Part shown: piece by piece, positions 55,251 through 63,357 of the stretch | How the letters are laid out: each line of letters begins with the position of its first letter | Position numbering within the stretch: position 1 is the first letter of the stretch | Assembly: GCF_022919115.1 (NCBI RefSeq) | Contig: NZ_CP095072.1 | Span: 186,001-250,000 of the forward strand | DNA from: Gracilibacillus caseinilyticus | GTDB taxonomy: Bacteria > Bacillota > Bacilli > Bacillales > Amphibacillaceae | Length of the DNA stretch: 64,000 nucleotides | Direction: 5' to 3' | Made by a program: the position numbers and the translations under genes | The notes under the pieces: generated by a model | What the model was told of the DNA's origin: nothing | The model's input: only the letters and a program-made list of their open reading frames with translations | The model's database searches: none

Positions 55251-55688
55251 TTAGCATAGCTTTGCTTTTACCATAGTGTGAATGGATAGAGATCGTGCAG
55301 GTTTATTGTACGATCTCTTTTGATTATGTAAAGCATAAGTGGAATAGCACAAACTAACGGGCATATTGGAGATTAACTGGTAAATTGCTATGCAAAGACC
55401 TAAAATACTCGCTTTCATTTTGGATGGATGGTTACTTTTACTATGAATCAAGTAAACGAAAACTGATATAAATCCCAAGGGAATCAAAAGCTGAAAGACA
55501 CCTTCTGTTGTACTGCGAGAATAAATGGGGGTAATGTAAGTGCTAATCAAAAAATAAAGAAAAACTTTAAAACGTGATTCTTCAGATTGCTTACTCCACC
55601 TTACTAAAAAGAAAATAACACTAATTGCAATAATTGTAATGTGGAGAGAGGGTAAAATAATAGCAAAGTTACCAAATACAAATTCCAT
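55251..55688 (-). CDS. membrane protein of unknown function
   Basis: The protein has about 145 residues with four hydrophobic segments (about 4-28, 43-57, 64-80 and 90-108), then a hydrophilic basic tail (HNQKRSYNKPARSLS). The start at 55688 is preferred to an upstream GTG. It overlaps nothing and ends 12 bp from the convergent small gene. No family recognised. Confidence 0.5.
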   Translation of the reverse strand: MEFVFGNFAIILPSLHITIIAISVIFFLVRWSKQSEESRFKVFLYFLISTYITPIYSRSTTEGVFQLLIPLGFISVFVYLIHSKSNHPSKMKASILGLCIAIYQLISNMPVSLCYSTYALHNQKRSYNKPARSLSIHTMVKAKLC

Positions 55689-55751
55689 TCCATAGCCCAC
55701 TTCTTTCTGAATATAAAGTCATATTTTTTCAGTACAGTATCTTTCATTCAT

Positions 55752-55991
55752 TTAAGCAATAACTCTTGCCCTTCCTTTTGCTGCTTTTACATTCAAAATA
55801 AACGACCAGGCAAAAGCAGCTACCAAACCAATCAAAAAGATAGCAAAGTTAGAAAACAAATAACTTTTGAAAATAAAGAAATATAGCTGGTTTGCAAATA
55901 AAGCTATTAAGAAAGTGTAAAAGCCTACCATACATCCTTTTTCCCAATTCTTCGATTCGATTTCGGACATCTTTTTAAAGAATATTCCCAA
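55752..55991 (-). CDS. 79-residue two-helix membrane protein
   Basis: A TTG start with GAGGTG five bases upstream gives a cytoplasmic head (KKMSEIESKNWEKG), two membrane helices (about 20-40 and 48-66) and a basic tail (AAKGRARVIA). Unknown family. Confidence 0.55.
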   Translation of the reverse strand: MGIFFKKMSEIESKNWEKGCMVGFYTFLIALFANQLYFFIFKSYLFSNFAIFLIGLVAAFAWSFILNVKAAKGRARVIA

Positions 55992-56230
55992 TGTGTCACC
56001 TCATTTTTTTTCAAAACAGTCTTATATGAATCTGCTTTCTCGTCACCTCACTTACATTTTTTCACAAATCGATAGCAAAGTGAAGATATTTTTTTTGCGC
56101 AATAGGAAGATAGTGCACAGTAGGAAACGGGACTTTTTGTTCGAGTTATTACAAAACAAAATATTGATAACGATTTTCATTCACTGTAAAATAGGTATTA
56201 TCTTTGTCGTTAAAGAAAGAGGTTAATATA

Positions 56231-56825
56231 ATGGAGCGAATCAATTTTTCAGCCGATGCGGTTACTTCAGAAGAGGAACTTCGCAATAGTAGGAACACCA
56301 CACGAACATGTCATTAAAAAGAATACTTCGTTAATAGATGAACATTGTAAGAGATTTATAGAAATGTCACCACTGTTTTTTCTTTCTTCATCAAATGCGG
56401 AGGGAGAATGCGATGTCTCACCAAAAGGAGACTTCCCAAGTGGCGTTCAGGTATTAAACAACAAACAATTAGTGATTCCAGATCGTCCAGGAAATAAACG
56501 CGTAGACTCGATCATCAATATTTTATCCAATCCACATGTTGGGCTATTGTTCCTCATTCCAGGACTTGGAGAAGTACTGCGTATAAATGGACGTGCAACC
56601 ATCATAAAAAATCCCGAGATTCTAAGCAGTATGAGCCTGAAAGGAAAGCCGCCATTATTAGGGATCGGTGTAGATGTAGAAGAGTGCTTTATCCACTGCC
56701 CACGTGCCTTGTATCAATCAAAAGTATGGAACTCCGACTCATGGCCAGACAAAGCAGATCTCCCATCCAGTTTAGAAATATTTCATGCAGCTTTACGACA
56801 TAACGGCGTGGAATTGAAGAAATAA
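56231..56825 (+). pseudogene. pyridoxamine-5'-phosphate-oxidase-like protein (MSMEG_1061 type), frameshifted
   Basis: The first frame gives MERINFSADAVTSEEELR. The rest, in a shifted frame, reads VGTPHEHVIKK, DEHCKRFIEMSPLFFLSSSN, GECDVSPKGDFP, PDRPGNKRVDSI and LLFLIPGLGEVLRINGRA, the full split-barrel family pattern. Loss of two bases in a CGCGCA-like stretch near 56280-56284 explains the break. The joined length of about 198 residues is normal. Members bind FMN or F420-like cofactors; this one's substrate is unknown. Confidence 0.8.
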
Positions 56826-56840
56826 GAGTTTGTTAGATTT

Positions 56841-57034
56841 CTAAAAATGGAACAAATTTGCTATTAGAATAACAAGCATAACAGCAAGATATATGTAGTT
56901 TTTCTTTATATAAAAAAGCAATAATAATTGCTACAGAAATGAATACCCAGAAGATATTATCTGTTAATGGTGGCAACAGGTCAAAAAAATAGATCAATTG
57001 ACTGCTTTAAAAATAGTATGATTACTAATGCCAT
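56841..57034 (-). pseudogene. possible small membrane protein with two homopolymer frameshifts
   Basis: If T runs near 56982 and 56913 (coding strand) are each one base shorter, a 63-residue two-helix protein appears (MALVIILFLK...DNIFWVFISVAIIIAF...ending NLFHF). As read, no long frame exists and the ATG has no good ribosome site. The evidence is coherent hydrophobic segments only. Confidence 0.3.
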
Positions 57035-57136
57035 TATTAAAATGGAGTCAGTTGTTTTATTTTCTTTTTCCTGTTTATATTAATTTCCACCGAATTCCAA
57101 ATTTCTGAACTTTGCTCATTAGGTTAAGTGAATAAG

Positions 57137-57700
57137 TTATATGTGAGAGTCTTTAATCTTAGCTATTATTTTGCTATAGATTACCTTCATATGTGGTTCA
57201 TCAGAATATGTATTTATTTCTTCAAATGAGATCCACTGAACATCACTGTTCTCATCATCCTTCACAATAAGTGGTGCGTCCTCATCTGCTTCTAACAGAT
57301 AAGCCACTGACAGGTGCAGGTGTGGTGCTACATACTCCCCTCTTTTTTCATGTCCTAATACAGGTAAAATGTCTAACGATACCATCTCATCAGTGATCGG
57401 GCGAATATCTTCCACTCCGGTCTCTTCCTTCACCTCTTTTATTGCCACATACAACAAGTCATCGTCTCCATCTGCATGCCCACCAGCCCAAGACCAGGAA
57501 TTAAATATATTGTGATGAACCATTAAAGCTTTGTTTCTATTTTTATTTACAACAAAAGCAGAACTGGTTATATGTGCGATTTCGTTATCTCTGGTGAGAA
57601 GATCATCAAACTTTTTTATACAGTTAACAACGATTTCTTTATCTTTTTCTTCCTGCTCATTATACGTTTTATAATTAATTATGGATTCAATCCAACTCAT
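57137..57700 (-). CDS. NUDIX hydrolase
   Basis: The protein has 187 residues with a NUDIX box GGHADGDDDLLYVAIKEVKEETGV at about 70-93 in near-standard form (GX5EX7REUXEEXGU, with Asp at the first Glu position). Upstream SSAFVVNKNRNKALMVHH and a C-terminal VQWISFEEINTY support the fold. It probably hydrolyses a nucleoside diphosphate derivative. Single gene with a terminator after the convergent neighbour. Confidence 0.9.
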   Translation of the reverse strand: MSWIESIINYKTYNEQEEKDKEIVVNCIKKFDDLLTRDNEIAHITSSAFVVNKNRNKALMVHHNIFNSWSWAGGHADGDDDLLYVAIKEVKEETGVEDIRPITDEMVSLDILPVLGHEKRGEYVAPHLHLSVAYLLEADEDAPLIVKDDENSDVQWISFEEINTYSDEPHMKVIYSKIIAKIKDSHI

Positions 57701-57841
57701 GATTTACCTACTTTCTTTTCAGAGCTCTTTACAACTTTCTCTATCTTATCATACTCTCCCGTTCAATTCCTTTTCACCACTGGTATCATAATCGAAACAT
57801 ATAAGCTCCGTTACATTAAGGACCAAAAATTAAAGTCTAAC

Positions 57842-57878
57842 TGCAACCCTGTTCACTTTCTGAAGAACAGGGTTGTAA
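57842..57878. terminator. intrinsic terminator
   Basis: AACCCTGTTC pairs with GAACAGGGTT around a ten-base loop. It lies between the NUDIX promoter side and the end of the collagen-binding-like fragment. Confidence 0.8.
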
Positions 57879-57906
57879 CTGAAAACTATTTCACCTGATT
57901 AAGCTG

Positions 57907-58410
57907 TCACAACTTCCCAACGGGTGTTTCCATTTCTTCTATTAGAGCAACCCAAGATCCAAAACCCGGTGTCTTTAGCGCCAGTTTTCCTTCTATTTTA
58001 TATTCATTTTTTACTTTTACCCATTCTACTGACACTCGTTTTCCCGGTTTCCAGTGGGCTTCATCGATCTGTAGCCATTGCACACTCCACTCATCATTAT
58101 AAACCCACAGATCGAGTTCCACTGATTCCTCTTCCGGGAAATAGACCGCATACTGTTGACCTACATTCGCAAAGCAATAGCAATCGTTTTCATTTCTGTT
58201 AGTTAAAAAGTGATTAGCAGGCTTACAGGCAAATACGTCCAACCTTTTTACAAGCAGGTCTATTGCTTGAAGCTGTCTCTGTGCTGTCGGAGAAAGGCCC
58301 ATCCCCCAATTTCCTTCATTTCTATGAAAACGGACGGAAGCACTTCCGCCAAAAACATCGCACCAGAAACGCTGCACTGCTTCTGTTGTCGTACCTGCTG
58401 AAGTATCCAT
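57907..58410 (-). pseudogene. C-terminal fragment of a DUF4038/collagen-binding-domain protein
   Basis: This 167-residue frame begins inside a domain: TEAVQRFWCDVFGGSASVRF and LSPTAQRQLQAIDLLVKRLD match the last part of a TIM-barrel-like domain, and YCFANVGQQYAVYFPEEESV starts the putative collagen-binding beta domain that ends such proteins. Full-length relatives have about 450-500 residues. No upstream coding sequence is found, so this is the surviving third of a larger gene. Its first ATG has no ribosome site. Confidence 0.65.
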
Positions 58411-58519
58411 TTACTTTTATACTATCATAAACATCAAAGGAATAATGAGGCTATTCAATCAGTGTGCCAAAAAAATCTAACTATTGCAGGTTTATGCCAA
58501 ATACAAGCATGCAAAAATA

Positions 58520-59044
58520 TCACTCTCGCAATCCAGACTGACTATTGACAACCTGCGCATCAGGTAATCCTAGTATATCTGTGTTTTTAGGTATGTAACC
58601 GAGTAGACGAAGCATTGCCGCAATTTGCCCTTTATGGTGGTACTCATGTGTAATAGAATGAATGAATAATTGATGAGGCGTTTTTCTGATAGCTACATTA
58701 TCTGTTTTCCAAGAAGGTTCCTTTTCAATCGGTTTCTCCCATTCATCGTTAAATGTATGAAACATAGTCTCTACATATTGATCTGCTTGCTGGAAATACC
58801 CCTCAATATCCTCTATCTTCATAACGCGTATAGCTTCTTTTGTTAAGAGCGGTGAAGAAGTTTTTGCTAGCACGAATGAACCTAACCAAGCGTGATAACA
58901 GCCTGCCACATGGACTAAAGAATCTCTGATACTTTGAAAACCAAAACCTAACTCCTTTGTAATTTCAGTTTGACTGAGCTCTTTACACTGGTCTAATAAA
59001 ATCTGTCTTGTTTGTTTTACCCATTCATATTCTGCTTTTTCCAT
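58520..59044 (-). CDS. DinB-family protein
   Basis: This 174-residue four-helix bundle has the metal-binding His pattern: HVAGCYHAWLGSF in helix 2 and THEYHHKGQIAAMLRLLGY in helix 3. The DinB/YfiT fold binds divalent metal; many members act in thiol-dependent detoxification or are DNA-damage induced. Function of this one is open. Single gene. Confidence 0.9.
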   Translation of the reverse strand: MEKAEYEWVKQTRQILLDQCKELSQTEITKELGFGFQSIRDSLVHVAGCYHAWLGSFVLAKTSSPLLTKEAIRVMKIEDIEGYFQQADQYVETMFHTFNDEWEKPIEKEPSWKTDNVAIRKTPHQLFIHSITHEYHHKGQIAAMLRLLGYIPKNTDILGLPDAQVVNSQSGLRE

Positions 59045-59148
59045 AATGATCTCACCTCGTAGTGTTTTAACTGAACATTCCTTCTATTCTATCTAAATGA
59101 GTATTGTACAACCTGTTTAACCACCGATTCTTAGCACAATAAGACTGA

Positions 59149-59319
59149 TCAAGTTTTTTCCTTTTTCCTTTCACTATAGTTCCAGATGTAATATATAATC
59201 CAAAAAATAATTGGAGGTAGAAACGCATAAAATTTCTGACGTCCTAGAAGAAATATAAACAAGATGCTCATAAATATAGTCGCTGGTGGCATAAGAATAA
59301 AATATTTCTTTTTATCCAA
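59149..59319 (-). CDS. 56-residue two-helix membrane protein
   Basis: A TTG start with GCGAGG eight bases upstream gives MDKKKYFILMPPATIFMSIL, a second segment FLPPIIFWIIYYIWNY and a basic end. It lies between the racemase and DinB genes on the same strand. Unknown family. Confidence 0.6.
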   Translation of the reverse strand: MDKKKYFILMPPATIFMSILFIFLLGRQKFYAFLPPIIFWIIYYIWNYSERKKEKT

Positions 59320-59388
59320 TTTTAATACCTCGCTTTTTTTAAAACACCTTTTTGTGTGAATTAATTAAAACACCATTTATTTCTACCT

Positions 59389-60096
59389 TCATTCATTTTT
59401 GGAACTATGTTCTAAAGCAACATTTACTGCTTCGATTGCATGAATAACAGTTGTATCGAACAATGGCACTTTTGCATCTTCAGGTTTCACTAATAAGCCA
59501 ATCTCCGTACATCCTAAAATAATTCCTTCGGCGCCTTTTCTAATTAATTGTTGAATGACATCTTGATAATAATCTCTAGATGAAGACTTAATTTGACCTA
59601 AACATAACTCTTCATAAATGACACGATTCACATTAATACGTTCTTCTTTATCTGGTATGACAACGTCGATTCCATTTAACTTCAATCGTGACCTATAAAA
59701 TTCTTGTTCCATCGTATATTTAGTTCCTAATAATCCTACTGTTTTTATTTTACCTTTTAAAATGTGATTTGCCGTTGCATCGGCTATATGTAAAACAGGT
59801 ATTTTTATCTTTTGTTCAATATATTCCATTACTTTGTGCATCGTATTCGTACAGATGACGATAAAATCCGCACCTGCTCTTTCTAAAGCTAATGCTACTT
59901 CTCCTAAGGTTTCTCCCGCTCCTTCCCAATCACCTTCAGCTTGATAGCTTTCAATCTCATCAAAATCAACACTATATAATAAACATTTTGCTGAATGTAA
60001 ACCTCCTAATGTATCTTTTACTTCTTCATTAATTATACGGTAATATTCTAAGGAAGACTCCCAACTCATTCCTCCTATAAGCCCAATAGTTTTCAC
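59389..60096 (-). CDS. aspartate/glutamate racemase family protein
   Basis: The protein has about 235 residues; the start is probably the GTG at 60096, seven bases after GGGAGAG, giving MKTIGLIGGMSWES. Two catalytic cysteines are in place, ICTNTMHK in the first half and ILGCTEIGLL in the second, as in PLP-independent aspartate racemases (YgeA/RacX type). It supplies D-amino acids or broad-specificity racemisation. Single gene. Confidence 0.9.
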   Translation of the reverse strand: MKTIGLIGGMSWESSLEYYRIINEEVKDTLGGLHSAKCLLYSVDFDEIESYQAEGDWEGAGETLGEVALALERAGADFIVICTNTMHKVMEYIEQKIKIPVLHIADATANHILKGKIKTVGLLGTKYTMEQEFYRSRLKLNGIDVVIPDKEERINVNRVIYEELCLGQIKSSSRDYYQDVIQQLIRKGAEGIILGCTEIGLLVKPEDAKVPLFDTTVIHAIEAVNVALEHSSKNE

Positions 60097-60392
60097 AAAC
60101 ATCTCTCCCTATGATTTTCTATTTTTTACTATTCTAATTCTATTTTTAACTCTTGTAAAACTCTATTATCTGTTTTCAATAAACCCGCTTGCAGTCGTTT
60201 ATCTTCGTCTGTTGCTATATACCAGACAGAAACTAAGTAATTAAAAAGACACCTACCTTGTTCCATACAGGTGCTTATTTGAAAGACTTTATGTTAAAGA
60301 GAAAATTGCTATGAAAGCTGATTATATAAATTGATCCACTGTTTGTACCCAATTGTTGTCCTATTTTTCAGTACTAGTAATCTGTCGTTCGT

Positions 60393-60971
60393 TTACGTCG
60401 AATAAGACATTTTTTCATAGTCTTGCTTCAATAACGAATACATCAATAAATCATCAAATTTTCCGCACGTAAATTCATAATTTCTCAAAAGACCTTCTCG
60501 TATAAATCCCTTTCTTTCTACCAATCGTTGTGATGAAATATTAGGAGGTTCAATTAATGCTTGTACCCGCTGCAGATTCAATTGTTCAAATCCGTATGTA
60601 ATGACTGACTCTAACGCCTCACTGGCCATGCCGTTTCCCCAGTATTCTTTACTTAACTCAAAACCAATTTCAGAACGGCGATGCTCTGAGACGATGTTGA
60701 GAAATCCACAACTGCCAATAATCCTTCCTTGCTCTTTTAAGGTAATGCCCCATCTAATGCCCGTTTTCTTTTCAAATATTGCTTGGTACCAAGCAATTTC
60801 GTCCAATGCATCATCAATGGAGTCAAAAGGTTCTAACCCATAGTGCTTCATGACATCTTGATCAGACAAATACGCCAGTATACTTTCTGCATCATCTTTG
60901 GTTACTTGTCTTAGATTCAATCTATCGGTTTCAATTACAGGAAATCTATTTTCCTCTATCATCCTCATCAT
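60393..60971 (-). CDS. GNAT acetyltransferase of the RimJ/RimL type
   Basis: The protein has 192 residues. ETDRLNLRQVTKDDAESILA opens the domain, IGFELSKEYWGNGMASEALE forms the acetyl-CoA loop, and IEPPNISSQRLVERKGFIREG closes it. Members acetylate protein N-termini or small amines; the target is unknown. A weak hairpin (CACCT/AGGTG at 60248-60271) may end its transcript. Confidence 0.88.
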   Translation of the reverse strand: MMRMIEENRFPVIETDRLNLRQVTKDDAESILAYLSDQDVMKHYGLEPFDSIDDALDEIAWYQAIFEKKTGIRWGITLKEQGRIIGSCGFLNIVSEHRRSEIGFELSKEYWGNGMASEALESVITYGFEQLNLQRVQALIEPPNISSQRLVERKGFIREGLLRNYEFTCGKFDDLLMYSLLKQDYEKMSYST

Positions 60972-61076
60972 CCTTTTTCCATCACCAAATTTTAATTGTG
61001 TCCTATTCCAACGATATGCTATGACACTATATTAGCATAAAATTCCATCGTGTCATGTTCGATTTAAAATAATCGG

Positions 61077-61137
61077 CATTCGCCTCGTATTTTAGCAAGT
61101 GTCATCGTTTTTCTTACACTTAAAATTTCACTACATA
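61077..61137. repeat. direct repeat, left copy
   Basis: CATTCGCCTCGT followed about 30 bp later by GTTTTTCTTACACTT and AATTTCACTAC. A matching copy lies at 61623-61685. The pair brackets a 0.5-kb block of repeats. Confidence 0.6.
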
Positions 61138-61228
61138 AGAAAAACTGGGAAAGCCCACCCGATCCTAACTAACCAACTACCTGTAATATGGATTATGTTA
61201 AGTGGCACATAGCTGTCATTTTAAATGA

Positions 61229-61300
61229 TTCATGTGCTGGGACACCTTAGACCAGCCACTTTTCGTACTGTGGGAGTCTATGTGTCGGCCTGCGCTTTGG
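61229..61300. repeat. hairpin element, internally deleted copy
   Basis: TCATGTGCTGGG, CCAGCCAC, GTGGGAGTCTA and GGCCTGCGCTTTGG match in order the outer parts of the element at 62806-62960, with the middle missing. Confidence 0.65.
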
Positions 61301-61359
61301 TACAGACTCTTCAAGGAGACAAAACCAGACGGGAAACACCATCATTTGTCTTCTTTCTT

Positions 61360-61590
61360 TATAAACACTACAAATCTTGTTGCACCGCTTCCCACTTTTG
61401 GTTTCTTTCTCGCTAAAGGATACAAATCTTTAGCTACCGCTCTCCTCTTTTGGTTCCTTCCTCGCTAAACGATACAAATCTTTGGCTACTGCTTCCCACT
61501 TTTGGTTCCTTGCTGACTAAATGATACAAATCTCGTGGCATCGCGTTCTAATTTTGGCTCCTTTTCTTATCTCGCTAATGAGAGTGATTA
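61360..61590. repeat. 52-bp tandem repeat, family B, about four units
   Basis: TACAAATC cores begin at 61369, 61421, 61473 and 61525, exactly 52 bp apart, separated by CTTCCCACTTTTGGTTCCTT-like segments. Same family as at 4.7 and 42.1 kb. Confidence 0.92.
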
Positions 61591-61622
61591 TATACTTTTC
61601 ATTCTTATTAGAAAAAGCTCGT

Positions 61623-61685
61623 CATTCGCCTCGTTTCATAACGAATGCCGAAGTTTTTCTACTTGGTACATTCTAAATTTTCACT
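61623..61685. repeat. direct repeat, right copy
   Basis: CATTCGCCTCGT, GTTTTTCTACTT and AAATTTTCACTAC in the same order as at 61077-61137, 546 bp away. Confidence 0.6.
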
Positions 61686-61730
61686 ACGTCGAACTGCTTC
61701 TTCGTTAAAATTTTATGCTTTCTTAACGTG

Positions 61731-61762
61731 TAAAAATAGACGACCTTTTGATGATCGTCTGT
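61731..61762 (-). terminator. probable terminator of the methionine aminopeptidase gene
   Basis: AGACGA pairs with TCGTCT around an eleven-base loop, followed on the minus strand by TATTTTTA. A short stem. Confidence 0.5.
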
Positions 61763-61801
61763 TTGAACGCTTATCCCCCGTAATTACAACTATCCACGCT
61801 C

Positions 61802-62542
61802 TTACAATGTCGTAATAATCGGTCCGTCCTTCGTAAGAATAATCGTTTGTTCAAATTGCGCGACACAGCTTTCGTCGGTTAAGAAGGTCCAGCCATCATC
61901 CGATTGGAAAACTTCCTCTTCTAATGTAGAGATAAAAGGTTCAAAGGCAATGACCATACCATCTTTTAAAATTTCGTCATCCCAGCGCGAGTGGAAATTG
62001 AAAATATGTGCTGGCGCTTCATGAATTGAGCGCCCAACGCCATGACCGGTAAGATTTTTGATAACCGTTAAGCCATGCTGTTTCGCTACATTGTGTACCG
62101 CTTTTCCAAGGGCACTTTTCTTCGCGCCTGGTTTCGCCTTCTCCAATCCCGCATCGAATGCTTCTTTCGCAACGTCACATATTTTTTGTAAAATCATCTC
62201 TCCCTGTCCAACAACAAAAGAAATGCCAGTATCTGCGAAATAGCCGTTTTTCGAACCTGACACATCGATATTCACAAGGTCTCCTTCTTGAATGACCCGG
62301 TCGCCAGGAATCCCGTGCGCTACTTCTTCATTGATGCTAATGCACGTATATCCTGGAAAATCGTATTCTCCTTTTGGCGCAGATTGAGCTTCTGCCTTCT
62401 GAAACATCTCTCCTGCCTTTTCATCAAGTTCTTTTGTAGTCACTCCCGGTTTCGCGGATTGCACTAATTCATCGCGGATTGCTCCGCAAATTTTACCGAT
62501 TTCTTTTAATCCATTAAAATCCTCTTCTGTCTTTGCTATCAT
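61802..62542 (-). CDS. type I methionine aminopeptidase (YflG-like)
   Basis: This 246-residue pita-bread-fold enzyme has all five metal ligands: Asp in NIDVSGSKN, Asp in FADTGISF, His in TGHGVGRSIHEAP, Glu in AFEPFIST and Glu in QFEQTIIL. The EYDFPGYTCISINEEVAHGIPG region and overall length match B. subtilis YflG, the second non-ribosomal-cluster MAP. It removes N-terminal Met from new proteins. It is monocistronic, away from any ribosomal-protein operon, as expected for that paralogue. Confidence 0.92.
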   Translation of the reverse strand: MIAKTEEDFNGLKEIGKICGAIRDELVQSAKPGVTTKELDEKAGEMFQKAEAQSAPKGEYDFPGYTCISINEEVAHGIPGDRVIQEGDLVNIDVSGSKNGYFADTGISFVVGQGEMILQKICDVAKEAFDAGLEKAKPGAKKSALGKAVHNVAKQHGLTVIKNLTGHGVGRSIHEAPAHIFNFHSRWDDEILKDGMVIAFEPFISTLEEEVFQSDDGWTFLTDESCVAQFEQTIILTKDGPIITTL

Positions 62543-62805
62543 TGTTGTTCCTCGCTTTTTATCTTATTTATGATTATTATTTTAACATAAATGGGAAGGT
62601 TGACCTCTATTGTTGAATAATTCAACAGCAGCATACTCGTTTCCATTGATATTTTAATATAGAGGTAGGTGTTATTGCAAAGTATGATGAATGGCATTGC
62701 TTTGTTACAAAGTAAATGAAGAAAAAACGGGGATTAGCACTAATGTGTATAGCTACCTATAATACGGATTATGTTAACTAGCTGCTTAGTGATGATATTG
62801 ATATG

Positions 62806-62960
62806 TTTCATGTGCTGGGCAACCGCTCCGTCCAACCACTCCGCGTCCTGCGTGGCACGGCTGAAGCTAACTTTGTGAAGAAGACCGCTTCACAAAGTGG
62901 ATCTTCAGCTCCTGCACGTCCCGCGGGAGTCTACGTGGTTGGCCTACGCTTTTGTTTGAC
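62806..62960. repeat. intergenic hairpin element, full copy
   Basis: CCAACCACT (62832) pairs with GTGGTTGG (to 62942), and inside it GGCTGAAG and CTTTGTGAAG pair with CTTCACAAAG and CTTCAGCT, giving a long cruciform-like palindrome of about 111 bp. GC content is well above the surroundings. Similar elements are scattered in Bacillaceae genomes. No coding function. Confidence 0.8.
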
Positions 62961-63080
62961 TTTACAACTGATGTATGAGCTAGCATTTTAAGTTTTATCC
63001 ATACTTGATTAAATCATGTATAAAGTTTAGCACAACTGCTTTTAGCTGTTCCATAAATTGTAGCACTTTACTGAAGCGTA

Positions 63081-63190
63081 GGAAATATGCGGAGACTCCC
63101 ATGGATCAGCGCGAGCTGAAGATTAGTAGCCTAGATGAAGCCGTGGTCCCACAGGACGCTGAGCATATTTCCGGAGCTTTGCTAAGCAGA
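63081..63190. repeat. intergenic hairpin element, second type
   Basis: A perfect 10-bp terminal inverted repeat, GGAAATATGC (63081-63090) and GCATATTTCC (63163-63172), encloses GGAGACTCCC, GAGCTGAAG and a CCGTGG segment. The right end continues GGAGCTTTGCTAA, which recurs at 44.2 kb. The rest of 62543-63300 holds no gene. Confidence 0.75.
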
Positions 63191-63302
63191 TGAAACTTAA
63201 CAAAATTACCACAACGTCAGTCAGTTCCACTATACATAATACGTATTATAAGAATCTATACTTTTATTCGCTAAATCTCAAGATAAAATTATTGTGATTG
63301 CG

Positions 63303-63340
63303 CAAAAAAAGAATACGAACCACATCCAGTTCGTATTCCG
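63303..63340 (-). terminator. terminator of the aldo/keto reductase gene
   Basis: GAATACGAAC pairs with GTTCGTATTC around an eight-base loop; read on the minus strand it is followed by seven T. Confidence 0.92.
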
Positions 63341-63357
63341 CTCTCTTCTATTAAACA

